Origin: Capsicum annuum | Lineage: Eukaryota > Streptophyta > Magnoliopsida > Solanales > Solanaceae | Assembly (NCBI RefSeq): GCF_002878395.1 | Contig: NW_025855744.1 | Span: 585,080-649,079 of the forward strand | Length of the DNA: 64,000 nucleotides | Reading direction: 5' to 3' | Shown: piece after piece, positions 23,210 through 36,400 of the stretch | Layout of the letters: every line of letters starts with the position of its first letter | Position numbering within the stretch: position 1 is the first letter of the stretch | Program-made: the position numbers and the translations under genes | Notes under the pieces: model-generated | Told to the model about the DNA's origin: nothing | The model's database searches: none | Seen by the model: the letters and a program-made list of their open reading frames with translations, nothing else

Positions 23210-26200
23210 TGTTGCCATTTCATTAGCTACTGCACCACATGGTATTGCGTCTACTTTGAGCTTCACACTGGTCGGACCCATCTATATGCTTTTGTCACCC
23301 ATCAGGATTCTGAGGTATCCCCCAATATTATTATTGGTATGCTCAAGCTCTTCTCTCATAATGTATATTGTTCACTTGATCCTGGGTCTGCCCTTTCTTA
23401 TATGACCACTTATATGGCTATCCATTTTGGTTTTGGTGCTAAATATATTTTGGACCCTTTTTACATGCCTACCCCGATGGGTGACTTTATTATGACTTAA
23501 AGGGTTTATAAGGGTCGTGTGATATTGGTATATGGTAGGGAGACCCTGGTGAATCTGATAGGGTTGGACATGTTTGACTTTGATGTGATTTTAGGGATGG
23601 ATTGGTTGCATTTCTACGATGCGTCTCTTGATTATCGTACCCGAAGGGTGAGTTTCCATTTCCCCAATAAGTCGGTGATTGAATAGGAAGGTAGTTCCCT
23701 AGTACCCAAAGAAAGGTTTATTTTATATGTTAGAGCACCGTAATTAGTTTCTAAAGGCTGCCTCTATTACTTAGTGCATTTTAAGGATTCTACATCCTAA
23801 GGTCCTTCTTTGCAGACTGTCTCTGTAGTCTATGAATTTCTCAAGGTATTCCCTGATGATCTTCCTGGTGTACCTCCTGATAGGGAAATTGATTTTGGGT
23901 TTGATCTTCTTCTGAACACTCATCATATTTTGATCCCTCCTTATAGAATGGTTCCAGCTAAGTTAAAAGAACTCAAGGAGCCATTGAAAGATCTTCTTGA
24001 CATGGATTTTATCTATACTAGTGTGTCTTCATGGGTTGCTCTTGTTCTTTTCATGCGTAAGAAGAATGGGTCCTTTTGTATGTGTATTAATAATCACTAA
24101 TTAAATAAGGTGACCATGAAGAATAAGTATCCTTTTTTGAGAATTGATGATCTATTTGATCAGCTTCAGAGTGCTAAGTTCTTTTCTATGATTGATCTTC
24201 GATCGGGTTATCATCAATTAAAGATTAGAGAGGTGGATATCCGTAAGATTTCTTTTCTAATGTGATATGGTCACGTTGAGTTTTTGGTGACGTCCTTTGG
24301 TTTAACCAATGCCCTGGCAACATTTATGGATCTTATGAATTGGGATTTCCATCAGTTTTTGGATTTGTTCATGATTGTCTTTATTGATGATATTTTTGTG
24401 TATATGAAGATTGAGGTAGATAATACTGATTACCATTGCCTTATGTTGCAGACTCTTAAGGAGCAACAGTTATATGCTAAATTTTCTAAGTGTGAGTTTT
24501 GGTTAAATGTTGTGACCTATATGGGTCACGGTTTTTCTAGTGAAGGGATCATGGTGGATCCATAGAAGGTTGCGGTGGTTAAGAAGTGGCCTACACCTAT
24601 GACTCCATTCGACATTCGAAGCTTCTTATGTTTAGCCAGCTATTTTAGAAGGTTTGTGGAGAGTTTCTATTTTATTGTTGCCCTGTTTACTAAGTAGACT
24701 TAGAAGAAGGTAAAATTCTTGTGGTTTGATCCTTGTGAGGGTAGATTCAAGAAGATAAATGATAAGTTCACTTCGGCCCTGGTTTTGACTCTTCCTGAGG
24801 GCCCTAATGGTTTTGTTGTCTATTGTGACTAGGTTATGTGTTGATACATCATGGCAAGGTGGTTGCTTATGCCTTAAGAAAATTTAAAGTCTATGAGAAG
24901 AATTACCCGACCCATGATTTGTAATTATTAGCTGTGGTGTTTGCATTAAAGATCTGGCGTCATTATTTATTTGGGGTCCATGTCGATATCTATTATGATC
25001 ATAAGAGCCTACAATATGTGTTCACTCAGAAGGAACTAAATCTCAAGAAAAGAAGATGACTTAAGTTACTCAAGGACTATGACATAATTCTTCACTATCA
25101 TCCAGGTAAAGCTAATGTGGTTGTTGATGCTCTTAATAGGTTGTCCATAGGAATCTTATCTTATGTGGACGAAGAGAAGCAAGCTATGATAAAGGATATT
25201 CACCATTTGGATAATTTTGGAGTCTGTCTCTTGGATTTCGATGATGGTTATATGATTGTTCAAGAGGTGGCAAAGTTGTCTCTTAGTGCTGAAGTGGCAG
25301 AGATGCAGATGTTGGATCCTATCTTGATGAAAATTAAGAATAATGTAGGCAGGCAGAATGTGATGATTTTTGAGACCGATAGTGATGGTATCTTGAGGTA
25401 TCAAGGTAGATATGTGTTTTCGATGTTTATGGGTTGCGGGGATGAATTTTGGCCAAAGCTCATGAGTTGCATTATACTATTTATCCTGATTTGACAAAAA
25501 TGTCTCATGATCATAAGTAGATTTATTGGTGGAATAATATGAAAGTGATGTGGCTAATTTTGTGGTTAAGTGCATACTGTGTCTGTAAGTGAAGGTGGAG
25601 CACTTGAGGCTTGATTGGTTGTGTAAAGAGATTGAGCTATCGGTATGGAAATAAGAGGTAATTAATATAGATTTTATTACCGATCTTTCGCAATCTCTCT
25701 AACTATTTGATTCGATTTGGGTCATCATGGATAGGATGACTAAGACTTCTCATTTCATGCCAGTAAGGACTAATTTCTCTTCATAGGATTATGTCAAGTT
25801 GTTCATTGAGGAGATTGTGAAGTTGCATGGTACTCTAGTTTCTATCTTATCTGATCGGGGTACTCAGTTTTCATCTCACTTTTGGAGGTTATTCCAGTGA
25901 GGTTTGAGGACTAAGGTGACCCTTAGCATGACTTTCCACCCATAAATGGGTGGCCAAGAAGAAAGGACATTTCAGACTTTGGAAGATAAGCTTTGGGCTT
26001 GTGTTTTTTATTTTGGTGGTAGTTGGGTTGACCACTTGCCTCTCATAGAATTTTCCTACAATAATAGTTATCACTCTAGCATTGGTATGGCTCCATTTGA
26101 GGCCTTGTATGGTAGAAGGTGTAGGTCTCCTATTGGGTGGTTTGAGGTCGGTAAAAATAAGTTATTTGGTCTGGATTTGTTTCACCAAGCCATGGAGAAG

Positions 26201-26724
26201 GGGAAGGTGATTTGGGATAGACTTAAGGTCTCCCAAAGATGCGAAAAGTCCTACTCAAATATGAGGTGAAGGGAGTTGTAGTTCAGTTTTGGTAATTGGA
26301 TGCTCTTAAAGGTTTCTCCATGAAGGGAGTGATGCAGTTTAGGAAGAAGGGGAAGCTTAGTCCCTGTTATGTTGGTCCATACTTGGTCTTGAAGAGGTTT
26401 GGCAATATTGCATATGAATTGGAGTTGCCTTCTAGTTTGAGCTCCATTCATCCGGGGATTCATGTTTTGATGTTGAGAAAGTGTATGGGTGATCCTTCGA
26501 TGATTGTTTCTTTGGAGGGGGTGGGTATTTTGAATTCCTTAGCTTATGAGGAAGTCTTAGTTGATATTTTTGATTGGAAAGTCCATCAATTATAGACCAA
26601 AGATGTGGAATCGATGAAGGTTGTTTGGAGGAACCAAAAGGTTGAAGAAGCAACTTGGGAAGTCAAGGAGGACATGAAGTCCGAGTATCCATTCTTGTTT
26701 CCCTTTCTAAAAAATCATGCTTGA
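23210..26724 (+). pseudogene. GypA pol: protease, RT, RNase H, integrase (broken)
   Basis: The protease has the active-site variant LDPGSALSY near 23373 and ends near VILGMDWLHF (about 23587). RT follows with PPYRMVPAKLKEL (about 23938), [14 protein letters not shown] (about 24184) and the catalytic FIDD box at 24380-24391. RNase H pieces lie at about 24790-25040 and the linker YHPGKANVVVDAL near 25098. Integrase has a decayed HHCC region near 25460-25600, then LSDRGTQFSSHF (about 25849) and a core end with YNNSYHSSIGMAPFEALYGR (about 26060). The C-terminus ends with WRNQKVEEATWEV near 26630, the chromo-like tail common in plant Ty3/gypsy. At least a dozen stops and several frameshifts are present. 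The stop is at 26722-26724. Confidence 0.88.
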
Positions 26725-26840
26725 GGTATGTGTATTCCTTAATATTTTTTTTTGTCTTTAGGAAACGTAAGTCTTGTTGTTTGTGGAGTCAAATCGTGCT
26801 AATAAATGCCTTGTCCTATCATTTGAGGATGAATGATCCT

Positions 26841-26852
26841 AAGGGGAGAGTA
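26841..26852 (+). promoter_or_regulatory. GypA polypurine tract
   Basis: AAGGGGAGAG sits directly before the 3' LTR start TGTAATGCCC at 26853. Confidence 0.88.
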
Positions 26853-29114
26853 TGTAATGCCCTAGGTTTTTGGTCCTTAAAATTTTTCTGAAATTTTATC
26901 CTCATTGTCTTAACTACGATTCCCCTGATGAGTCGTAGGGAGTTTTACCGAGTCATTACACTTGAATCATAACCAATTTTATAAGTGTATGGATGAGTTC
27001 TGCTCTGAGTACGAGTGGCTCACTATGAGTCGTAAGGACTTGTTACAATTCATTGGGTGCAAATCGTATGGTGTCCTGTGTATACCCCAAATGGTTGTTG
27101 GGTTGACTATGACTAGACCCTATGAGTTACAAGGTCCTATTATGAGTCATATAGGTTGAGTGTAAGGTCAACCGATTATGAGTGCCTTGGAGACTGTCTT
27201 CGCTATGAATTATGGTGACCAGTCGTAATGAGTCTATACGAGTCGTATTGTGACACATAGTCATTGATGACTGAATTTCAGTTTTTAAACTAAGGGCCCT
27301 TTGGACAATTCCTTTCTCACCCAATTAAAACCCCACATTTATAAGACACTTAAGAGGGGTTATTTCTCATTCATAACATGCTCAAAAACTTTTAAAGCTC
27401 TCTTAAATTCTCTTGAGCAACCATACTTAGGGATTCCAAGAAGTAGGCAATCCAAGGGATCAAGGGTTGAATTCTTTCCTTGAAACTTGGTATTTCAAGT
27501 ATGTTACTCTTCCCTTATTGTTAATTTGCTAAAACATAAATTTTAAAGTTTTGTTCATGTGGTATTGAGGTTGGTTTTGAAAACAGGGGTTGAGGGTCTT
27601 GAACAATTGTTGTTTATGTGATGTTTTATGTTTATCACTTCATGGGTTATGTTTAAATAGTTGTTTTAAAATCAAATTGATGCATGGGAATGGTGAATGA
27701 ACTAGGAATTATGATTCCCCAGATGTGTGACTTTTGAAGTATTTATAATCTTAATCCCATATTGTGAAATTGGTTTTGAATATGAAAAGTATGCATATTG
27801 AACTACTCTTGAACTATTGCATAATGTGAAAAGTCAATGAAGTACAATTATTTTGAATTAAACCCTAAGGGATTGTGTAATTCCCTAAGTTAATGTTTAA
27901 TTCAACCAAGGGGGTTGTGAATTCCCCCAAGTGATGATAATTGGTTTAACATCTTGATGTTACCTTGCAAGTGTAATTGGTATGACAATATTAACAATGT
28001 ATGCCTTAATATGTAATGTGGTTAAATGAATGGGAATATGTGATACATGTTTTAATTGGGCTTTAATGAGGGTTTTGTAGCTGAGTCATGAAAGTAAAGG
28101 TCCCGAGGGACCAACAATGAAAAGTGCAGTTGTCGACGCAGGGGTCGATATGTTTGGGTGGTCTGAGTCCCACTTACTACTATCATTTGATTGGGAGGTT
28201 CTAGTCCCTTATAATATATTACATGATTTGGTGCTCGTGTCACCTTGATATGACGGGAGGTTTGAGTCCCCCATAGTGCATACGTATAGCCCCAGGTTTG
28301 TACGACCACACACACTGGGGCCTTACTTGTTGGGGGAGAGCTGGGAACATAGAGCCAGTGGGTGTCTTTTTATGTCATGATGGTTGAGATACTGAATCCA
28401 TGCTTAAGTTTAAAAGTGCATGTAAGCCTTATTCTCTGCCCCAATATGTGGTATATATATATATGTATATATATGTGTGTGTGTGTGTGTGTGTATATAT
28501 ATGAATATGCATTTGATTACGTGCATTGGCTTTGAATGGTTTTGAACTATTGATCACGACATTATATTATCCAATCCCCAAGTTACATGCTAGTGTTCAC
28601 CCCATTAACAGCCTTTGGTTGCTGTATCCCCACGCGATGCAGACACTGGAGATACCTCAACTTTTCCTGCATAAAGTTAGGTGGATCAGCTCGGTTCGTC
28701 GGTTAGTTATGGTGAGGTGCTGATATTCCATACTTAGGAAGACTTAGACATTTTATCAGTTCTTATCATTGACTAGAGTTAAGAGTTTTATTGCCATTAA
28801 CATTATTATTTTTATTGTCACTGTCATCTTTCAGAGTCAGGGACATGTACCGACCAAGACTGATTTATATTTCTTGTGTTTGAAGGCTTTGTTGGATTAC
28901 TATGGACTTGGGTGATGTTGGCCAGTTGTTTGGCCGATCGATGGTTATCAGTTATAGGCATACCCTTTATTCTTTAAACTTATCTTTTTATATGTTCGGA
29001 ATTTATCCGACATTGGGGATATGGTATTGTTTGGCTAGGTGCATGGGGGTGGTCTCCGGTCCACATAGAACTAGAGATACCCATCACAGCTAGGCCCTGG
29101 TTCGGGTCGTAACA
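26853..29114 (+). repeat. GypA 3' LTR
   Basis: 2262 bp, from TGTAATGCCC to CGTAACA. It has the same layout as the 5' LTR: GAGTCGTA-type words (about 26925-27275), GGGCCCTTTGGACAATTCC (about 27293), the TATA-like CACATTTATAAGACAC (about 27334), and a compound TA/TG microsatellite at 28452-28502. It lets the interrupted 5' LTR be read as one unit. Confidence 0.92.
28452..28502. repeat. Compound (TA)n(TG)n(TA)n microsatellite
   Basis: TA runs flank a run of about nine TG units inside the GypA 3' LTR. The 5' LTR has TA only at the same place. Confidence 0.92.
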
Positions 29115-29578
29115 ATAAGTGAGCCCCTTTGGCCTACCATAGGCCAAGATTACTACTAACTCTTTGTAGAATTAATAGGCCTTGATACATCATTCTATTT
29201 ATATTCTTGAGCCCGAGATGGATTTAAACATATTTTGACTTGTTCTAGGTTTATGCTTTGTAGATATTAAGACCAGTTCAAGTTTAAGATCTGTTCAAGT
29301 CCGGCATCTATGATGATATAACTTTCAGTTCGAGTTTGGTATTCATGATATTCCTTATTCAATTCCTACATATGAGATACTATTTTTGCTTCAATACTGG
29401 TCTTAAGATGTTACTTATGATTGTTATGGAGCCGGTTCAAGTCTGGTGTTTATGGTAAAAGAGGATCCAAATTTTCGATTTTGAGATTTGGATGGTTGGA
29501 ATATTCACTATTATCAGTTTTTCTATATTGCATCCACCAGGCTTATGGAGGCTCGCAATCGATTATTTACCATAGATA
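29115..29578. other. Spacer between GypA and GypB, LTR-like
   Basis: No gene. The text has repeated GTTCAAGT and TTCGAGTTTGGTATTCATG words, as in decayed gypsy LTRs. It could belong to the same older element as 9958-11572, but I cannot prove this from the sequence alone. Confidence 0.4.
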
Positions 29579-32224
29579 TGTAAGACCCCATAAAAATTCT
29601 CTCATAGAATGAGCCTTAGAGCGTGTCAATGAGGTGTGATTCTGGCCCTAAAAGATTGAGAAGTGACTTCCTAAGTGAGTATCGTGTTAACCATATAGAG
29701 TTTCCCTAATTTCGACTTTTCATCACATGGTAAACTGGATAAGCTTTTGGTCGATATAAGATTCGCCCAAATCCGATACCTGGGTAAAAATTTATGGCTA
29801 ATTTAAGTCCTAGTCGTAAAACAGTGTCATTTTAGTTCTTGGCACTTCATGGAGAGGGTCTATTTTACAATTGTCAAATTTCAGTGGAACTCCACGATAG
29901 TGGCGTATCGTGGAGGACCCCAATTTATCAATAGTCAATTGCCAGTGGCTTAGCACGATTATAACGCATCGCGTTAAAGTTCTAGGTCCCAACCAGTGGG
30001 ACAACGCGATGGCTCCACGTCGTAGTGACTCCCAGATTCCCATTCTCAATTTCCAGTGACCCACTGCGATAGTGGCGCATTGCGGTGGCCTATGAAATTG
30101 GGTTCCCAGTTCAATTTCTCCAGTTTCGTACAAAAGTTAAAAAGGGCACTTTGGAATTTTTCCAAGCCTCTTAAACCATGCAAACGTCAAACTTAAGTCA
30201 ATTACAAGCATTCTATGAAGTCTTTCTAAGTATCCAAAACCTCTTACAAGAATCTCAAGAATCCATCATAGATTTTCTAAATTGAGTTAAGATTCAAGGT
30301 TCCCAAGTCAAAGGCTTCAAGAAACCTCATTCAAGAGTACGAATAGAGTTCCACAAGCGAGAGTTCATCCAAAGCTTCTAATTATATGTGGGGTTTTGAA
30401 CAAGGGTAATCCTTTCACCCTTGTGCCCAAAGGCTTATTTAAACTACAATTCTCTGCAATTTATGAGATTTTACATGAAATTGAATTGGGGTTTTTCACC
30501 CATTGTTATTGGTTGCAAGCTTTTGATGTTTCCCTTGAATTGAGAGTCTAATGGAATGATTTTTACATGTTTTCTTGAGAAATTGCAGCTGGGTCTACAC
30601 CCCATGATTTTAATCCTTGAGAAGGTAATACTTGAATTGTTTGAAACATTGAAGTATACGAGTATGTTGAGATTTTGAGACAAATTACTGAAATTTCCAG
30701 ATTTCTACATGAGTTATGAATCTATATGCTATCTATTATGCTTTTGATGAGTTCTAACTTGAGATTGAATTATGGGTTATTAAGCCCTACTTGAGACTTG
30801 AGATTTTATGAACTATTGTGCTATAAGCACCCATGATTTGAGTATTCTGAGATTATTGAGAAATGTTTTGTCCTAATGGTCATTGAGTTTTGAAATCTAG
30901 TTTACTACATGAGATTACAGATTTGATTATTGGGTTCTTATTCAACCATGAGATTATTTTAAAGTTAATTTTCATGAGATGAGCGAGATAAACTAAAGGG
31001 AGTAGTATTTAGCATCGAGTTGGGTAAGTTACCACGGTTTCTTACCCTAGAACTACGTGCCACTATAGGTTGGGCATAAGGCCAAGATGATTGTTGGGCC
31101 TAAGGCCGAGATATTGGGACTGAGGCCGAGATAGGTGATCACTGAGTTGAGGTTATACTCCTTGGCAAGAGTATGACGCCTTTCCCCAACGTGAGGTCTC
31201 TTTCTTAGGAGGACAGAACATTGGAATCCATGTAGCTCACATGGTTTATGTCGGTTAAGAGAATCTCCCTTAAAACTAAAGCTTTGAGATAAGATATTTT
31301 CCTTTAAAACTAAAATACATATGAATATTTTTCCCTAAATCTTGAAATGAGATATTTTCCTAAAGTGAATGAAATGCCTTCAAGTATGTTCCAAAGTTAT
31401 ACGATTCTGAATTCCAAGTATTTGAGTTCAAAAGAGTTATGAGTTCTTGAGCATTGAAGAAGTTTTACCCTCCATGAGATACATGCATGAGTTGAAAGTA
31501 TTGCTTAAAGTTTCCTTTAGCCTTCAGTAATGAGAATAAGAGAAGAGTACAAATTTCCAAGCTAAAAGTATAATGACTCACGAGATTATGTTACATGTTC
31601 AATTTTACATGATTCATGAGCTTTGGATTTTATACTTATTTAAGCCATGTGAGTCATTACTTATTACATGCATGATTTGATTGAAGAGTGTTGATGTTGT
31701 TTTATATAAATGCATGCACCCCTACATACTCAGTACATTCTCAAGTGCTGATCCATATATATGTCTATATGCTACATTGTCTTATAATGTAGGTTCAGGT
31801 GCTCAGTCCCAACCTCGTCAGTGATTTCTGAGTACCTCTATCTATATTTCTACAGTGGTGAGTCCTTATGGTTTGAGGACCTATATTCAGGCATCTCTAT
31901 ATTTTGAGAGATTATGTTATTATTTCCAGTTCATTTTGAGTCAGTTGGGGACCTATCTAAACGGCTCTCCAGTTAATGGATTAGTAGAGGCTTTGTCAGA
32001 CTAGTTATCAGATTGTGGTTGTGTTGAGGTTTCCAGTATTGTGGTCATTTAGATCGAGCATTTTCTCTATATTTCCTTTCATATGATATGACTATGATAG
32101 TGTTTGAATTATGTCATCTTGAAATAAGTGTTATTAATAGAAACAGGCTCAAAAGGTTAGCTTGGGGCTACTTATAGCCTTAAGCACCGTGTGACGTCCC
32201 CGGAGGCAATTTTAGGTTGTTACA
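29579..32224 (+). repeat. GypB 5' LTR
   Basis: 2646 bp, from TGTAAGACCCC to GGTTGTTACA. It holds a hairpin array at about 29885-30095, the block AAAAAGGGCACTTTGGAATT at about 30139, and an ACTGAGGCCGAGATA repeat zone at about 31085-31130. Confidence 0.9.
29890..30095. repeat. Hairpin array in GypB 5' LTR
   Basis: At 29890-29915 the arms CTCCACGATA and TATCGTGGAG pair perfectly (10 bp) around the loop GTGGCG. Further words follow: AGCACGAT with ATCGCGTT (about 29953-29977), ACGCGATGG with CGTCGT (about 30004-30022), and CCACTGCGAT with ATTGCGGTGG (about 30060-30087, 8 of 10 pairs). The same four sites recur in the 3' LTR at 37308-37508. Confidence 0.85.
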
Positions 32225-32228
32225 AACT

Positions 32229-32241
32229 TGGTATCAGAGCC
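32229..32241 (+). promoter_or_regulatory. GypB primer binding site (initiator tRNA-Met)
   Basis: An exact TGGTATCAGAGCC lies four bases after the LTR end. Confidence 0.93.
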
Positions 32242-32434
32242 AAAGGTTTTAAAGGAGTCCTAGGGAGTCTGACAATCCGCATTGAGTAGAGTCTTGATCA
32301 TCTGTGTGTAGCGCGCCACATCTTTGAGCAAGAGGCTACAAGATATTTTAGGAAAAATTTATTTCTCTCTTTCAGATTCCATCGTGCCTGCAGTTATCTC
32401 TCTCATCTAATAATTTTGCTCTCCTATTTCAGAA

Positions 32435-33496
32435 AATGCCTCTCCGAAGAGCGAATGCCCATGAAATGATAATGAGCAACCCCAGCCCGTTGATCCCCTG
32501 AATGAGACTGTGTCTCATGCTGAGTTTCAAGCAGCCTTTCAGGAATTAGCCCAAGAAGTCACCACTAATGTTTGGGCCAATAACCAGGCCGCAGTTGCAA
32601 ATCAACAAGGAGGTAATGTAGCTGCTTTTACGATCTGTGATTTTATGAGGATGAATCCGCCAGAGTTTTATGGGTCCAAGAAAGGTGAGGACCCACAGTT
32701 GTACCTTGAGGAGGTAACAAAGATCACACAGGTGTTGCATATTTTTTAGGAAAAAAGTGTTGAGTTGGCGTCTTACAGGTTGAAGGTCATATCTTATGAC
32801 TGGGTTGTATCATTGAGGAAGGGTAGACATGAGGATACTGCTCCTATGACATGGCAGGTGTTCTAAGATGCATTCTTGGACAAGTTCTTTCTGCTTGAGA
32901 TGAGGGAAGCAAATATTGAGGAGTTTATGAACTTAAGGCAGGGTTCCATGACTGTTAAGGAGTACTGCTTGAAGTTCAGCCAGTTGGCCGAGTATGCTCC
33001 TAATTTGATTTTTGACACCCGGGATAGTATGAGCAGGTTCATGACTAGTGTTTCTGGGTTAGTATTGAAGGAGTGTAGGAACTGCAATGCTGTATAGGGA
33101 TATGGATCTGGCTAGGTTGATGATGCATTCCCAATAGATAGAGGTGGATAAGATTAGAGAAAGAGATAGAGTGAAGGGTAACAAGAGGGCTATATCTGAG
33201 CAGAATGAGTATATCTATCCTAGGTTCCATGGAGGGAACCGCCCTCAGTTTTAGAGGCGTCTGTCTATTCTAGCGCCTTTATCAGCTAGTGCTTCCTTGC
33301 CTAGAAATAGACAGGAGCAAGGGGGCAAATCCTTTATGTCTAGGTCGCAGAACATATTGGTAATAGGCCCCATTATCCTTCTTATGCTAAGCCATTATCC
33401 TTCTTATGCTAAGTGTGGTAGGGATCATCACGGTGAGTCTTTCATAGATTTGAGGGGCTATTTTGGTTGTGTCAAGCAAGGATATAGAGATTCCTG
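32435..33496 (+). pseudogene. GypB gag (broken)
   Basis: The start ATG at 32435 (MPLRRANAHEM) is followed by a frame change near 32475. The open frame then reads DFMRMNPPEFYGSKKGEDPQ (about 32640) and YLEEVTKITQVLHIF, with a stop at 32748. After that come a gag core at 32750-33095 (NLRQGSMTVKEYCLKFSQL, then EYAPNLIFD) and a zinc-knuckle region at about 33407-33496 (CGRDHHGESFIDLRGYFGC, with C and H changes, then a stop). This is the capsid/nucleocapsid precursor of a Ty3/gypsy element. Frame breaks at several points make it non-functional. Confidence 0.85.
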
Positions 33497-36400
33497 AGCC
33501 TTTCCTAGTCTGCACACCAGTAGGGGAGTCAGTTGTTGCTAAACAAGTGTATAGAGATTGTCCTGTTACTATTCTTCATTGAGTCATACTTGCGAATTTG
33601 ATAAAGTTAGACATGGTGGATTTTGACCTTATTCTGGGTATGGATTGACTTCATTCTTTTTATGCATCTATAGACTGTCGTACCATTGTGGTCAAGTTTT
33701 AGTTTCCTGATAAACCAGCTTTTAAGTGGTTTGGGAGTTCTGTATCTCCCAAGAGTCATTTTATCTCCTATCTCAAAGACAAAAAGCTAATATCCAAAGG
33801 TTGTATCTATCACTTAGTTAGAGTCAAAGACACTAAGTTCGAGGCTCCAACTATTCAGTCAGTAAACATTGTTAATGATTTTCCTGCTATTTTTCTGGAA
33901 GATCTCCCAGGGATACCTCTAGATAGGAAGATAGAATTCGGGATTGACCTTCTCCCCGACACTCATCCGATTTCTACACCGCCATACCGTACGGCACCTG
34001 CAGAGCTTAACGAGTTGAAAGAGCAACTAAAAGATCTTTTAGACAAAGGTTTCATAAGGCCCAGTCTTTCTCCTTGGGGTGCACCTATTTTATTCGTGTA
34101 AAAGAAAGACGATTCTTTATGTATTTGCATTGACTATCATCAACTTAACAAGGTCACAGTCAAAACTAAATATCATCTTCTAAGAATTGATGACTTATTT
34201 AACCAGTTGCAAGGTGCAAGTTATTTCTACAAGATAGACCTTAGATCCGGCTATCATCAACTTAAAGTGAGGGAATGTGATATTCCAAAGAAAACCTTTC
34301 AGATTAACTATGGTCACTTTGAGTTTTTTGTCATGTGTATTAGGCTAACCAATGCTCCAGCAGTTTTTATGGACCACATGAATCTAGTGTTTAAGCAATA
34401 GCTCGATATGTTTGTCATTATTTTCATAGATGATATCCTTTTGTACTCTCGTAATGAGAATGACCATGTGAATCATTTTAGAATTGTCTTGCAAACCCTC
34501 AGAGAGCACCAGTTATTTGCCAAATTCAGTAAGTGTGAATTTTGGCTAAGGTCTATAGCCTTTTTGGGTCATATTATTTCAACCGAAGGTATTAGAGTTG
34601 AGCCCCAAAAGATAGAAGCTGTAAAAAATTAGCCTAGACCTATCTCCCCACCTAACATTAGGAGTTTCTTGGGTCTAGTTAGCTACTACCGCTGTTTTGT
34701 TGAGGGTTTCTCTTCTATTGCATCTCCCATGACCCGGTTGACCCAAAAGAAAGTTAAATTCAAGTGGTCAGATTCCAGTGAGAAGAGTTTTCAGGAATGG
34801 AAAACTCGACTTACTTCAGCCCCTGTGTTGACTTTGCCTGATGGTACAGATGGTTTTATGGTGTATTATGATGCCTCTAGAATTAGTTTGGGTTGTGTGT
34901 TGATACAAAGAGGTAAGGTTAAAGCCTATCCCTCTAGACAGTTAAAGCCGCATAAGAAGAATTACCCAACCCATGATCTTGAGTTAGCTGCTGTGGTCTT
35001 TGCTTTGAAAATCTGGAGACACTATCTTTATGGTGTTCATGTTGATGTGTTACTGATCATAAGAGACTTCAGTATGTGTTTACTCAGAGGGAGTTAAATC
35101 TTAGGCAGAAGAAGAGGTTAGAGTTGTTAAAAGGCTATAATATGAGTGTGTTGTATCACCCGGGAAAGGCTAATGTAGTAGCGGATGCCTTTAGCAGATT
35201 TTCTATGGGTAGTATTACTCATGCAGAGGGAGGTAAGAAAGAGTTAGCTCATGATATGCATTGTCTGGCTAGATTGGGTGTTAGGTTACTTGATTTAGCT
35301 GAGGGAAGTACTTTGGAGTAAAATAGTTCGGAATCCTCTTTAGTTTTGGAAGTGAATGAGAAGTAAGATAGAGATCCTAGTTTGGTCAGACTAAAGGAGA
35401 TAGTTAAGGACCAAAAGGTAGAGGTTTTCTCCCAAAGGGGAGATGATGTGTTGAGATTGAAGGGTAGATTGTAAGTTTCGTGTGTTGATGACCTGAGGCA
35501 GAGAATTATGGCTGAAGCACATGGCGCACGATATTCTATTTATCCTGGCACTACCAAGATGTACCACAACTTATGGGAAATCTATTGGTGGAGTGGTATG
35601 AAGAAGGATATAGCTGGGTTTGTAACAAAGTGTCCAATATGCCAACAGGTTAAGATAGAGCACCAAAGACCTGGAGGTGTGATGAAAGAGTTTGGTATTT
35701 CCACTTGGAAATGGGAAGAGGTGAATATGGATTTTGTGACTGGTTTACCTCTTTTGCGACATCATCATGATTCAATTTGGGTTGTTATGGACAAATTGAC
35801 TAAGCACATTTCCTACCAATGCATACATCTTATACAGCTGAGAATTATGCTATAATGTATATTTTGGAGTTAGTCAGGTTACATAGAGTTCCCTTGTCTA
35901 TCATTATGGATAGGGGTACTCAGTGCACTTCTCTGTTTTGAAGAGCTTTCCAGAGGGGTCTTGGTACCCAAGTTCATTTGAGTTCTGCGTTTCATCCACA
36001 AACTGATGGTTATGTTGAGAGGACCATCCAAACTTTAGAGGATATGTTGAGGGCATGTACTCTAGACTTCAAAGGTAGTTGGGATGAGCATTTTCCACTG
36101 ATCGAGTTTGCATATAACAATAGTTACCATTCTACCATCGAGATGGCACCATTTAAGGCCTTGTATGGTAGGAGATGTAGATCACCCATAGGTTGGTTTG
36201 AAGTGGGTGAAGCTGCTGTGACTGGGCCTGATGCAGTTTTTGAAGATATGGATAAAGTTAAGTTAATTAGAGAGAGGTTGAAGACCACCCAGAGTCATCA
36301 AAAATCTTATACCGATGTAAGGAGAAAAGATCTTGAGTTTGAAGTGAGTGATTTGGTATACTTGAAGATTTCACCCATGAAAGGGGTGAAAAGGTTTGGT

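Larger units (their letters stand above)
11573..29114 (+). mobile_element. GypA: Ty3/gypsy LTR retrotransposon with nested insertion
   Basis: The 3' LTR is 26853-29114. The 5' LTR runs from 11573 to 13590 and resumes after LardN at 21583-21821; joined, the 5' LTR is close to the 2262 bp of the 3' copy. Flanks AAAAG (11568-11572) and ATAAG (29115-29119) are a 4/5 target duplication. The internal region of about 5 kb holds a PBS, gag, pol in the order protease-RT-RNase H-integrase, and a polypurine tract. That domain order marks Ty3/gypsy. Stops and frameshifts are spread through gag and pol, so the element is dead. The 5' LTR opens TATAACGCC where the 3' LTR has TGTAATGCC, a terminal TG-to-TA change. 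Confidence 0.9.
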
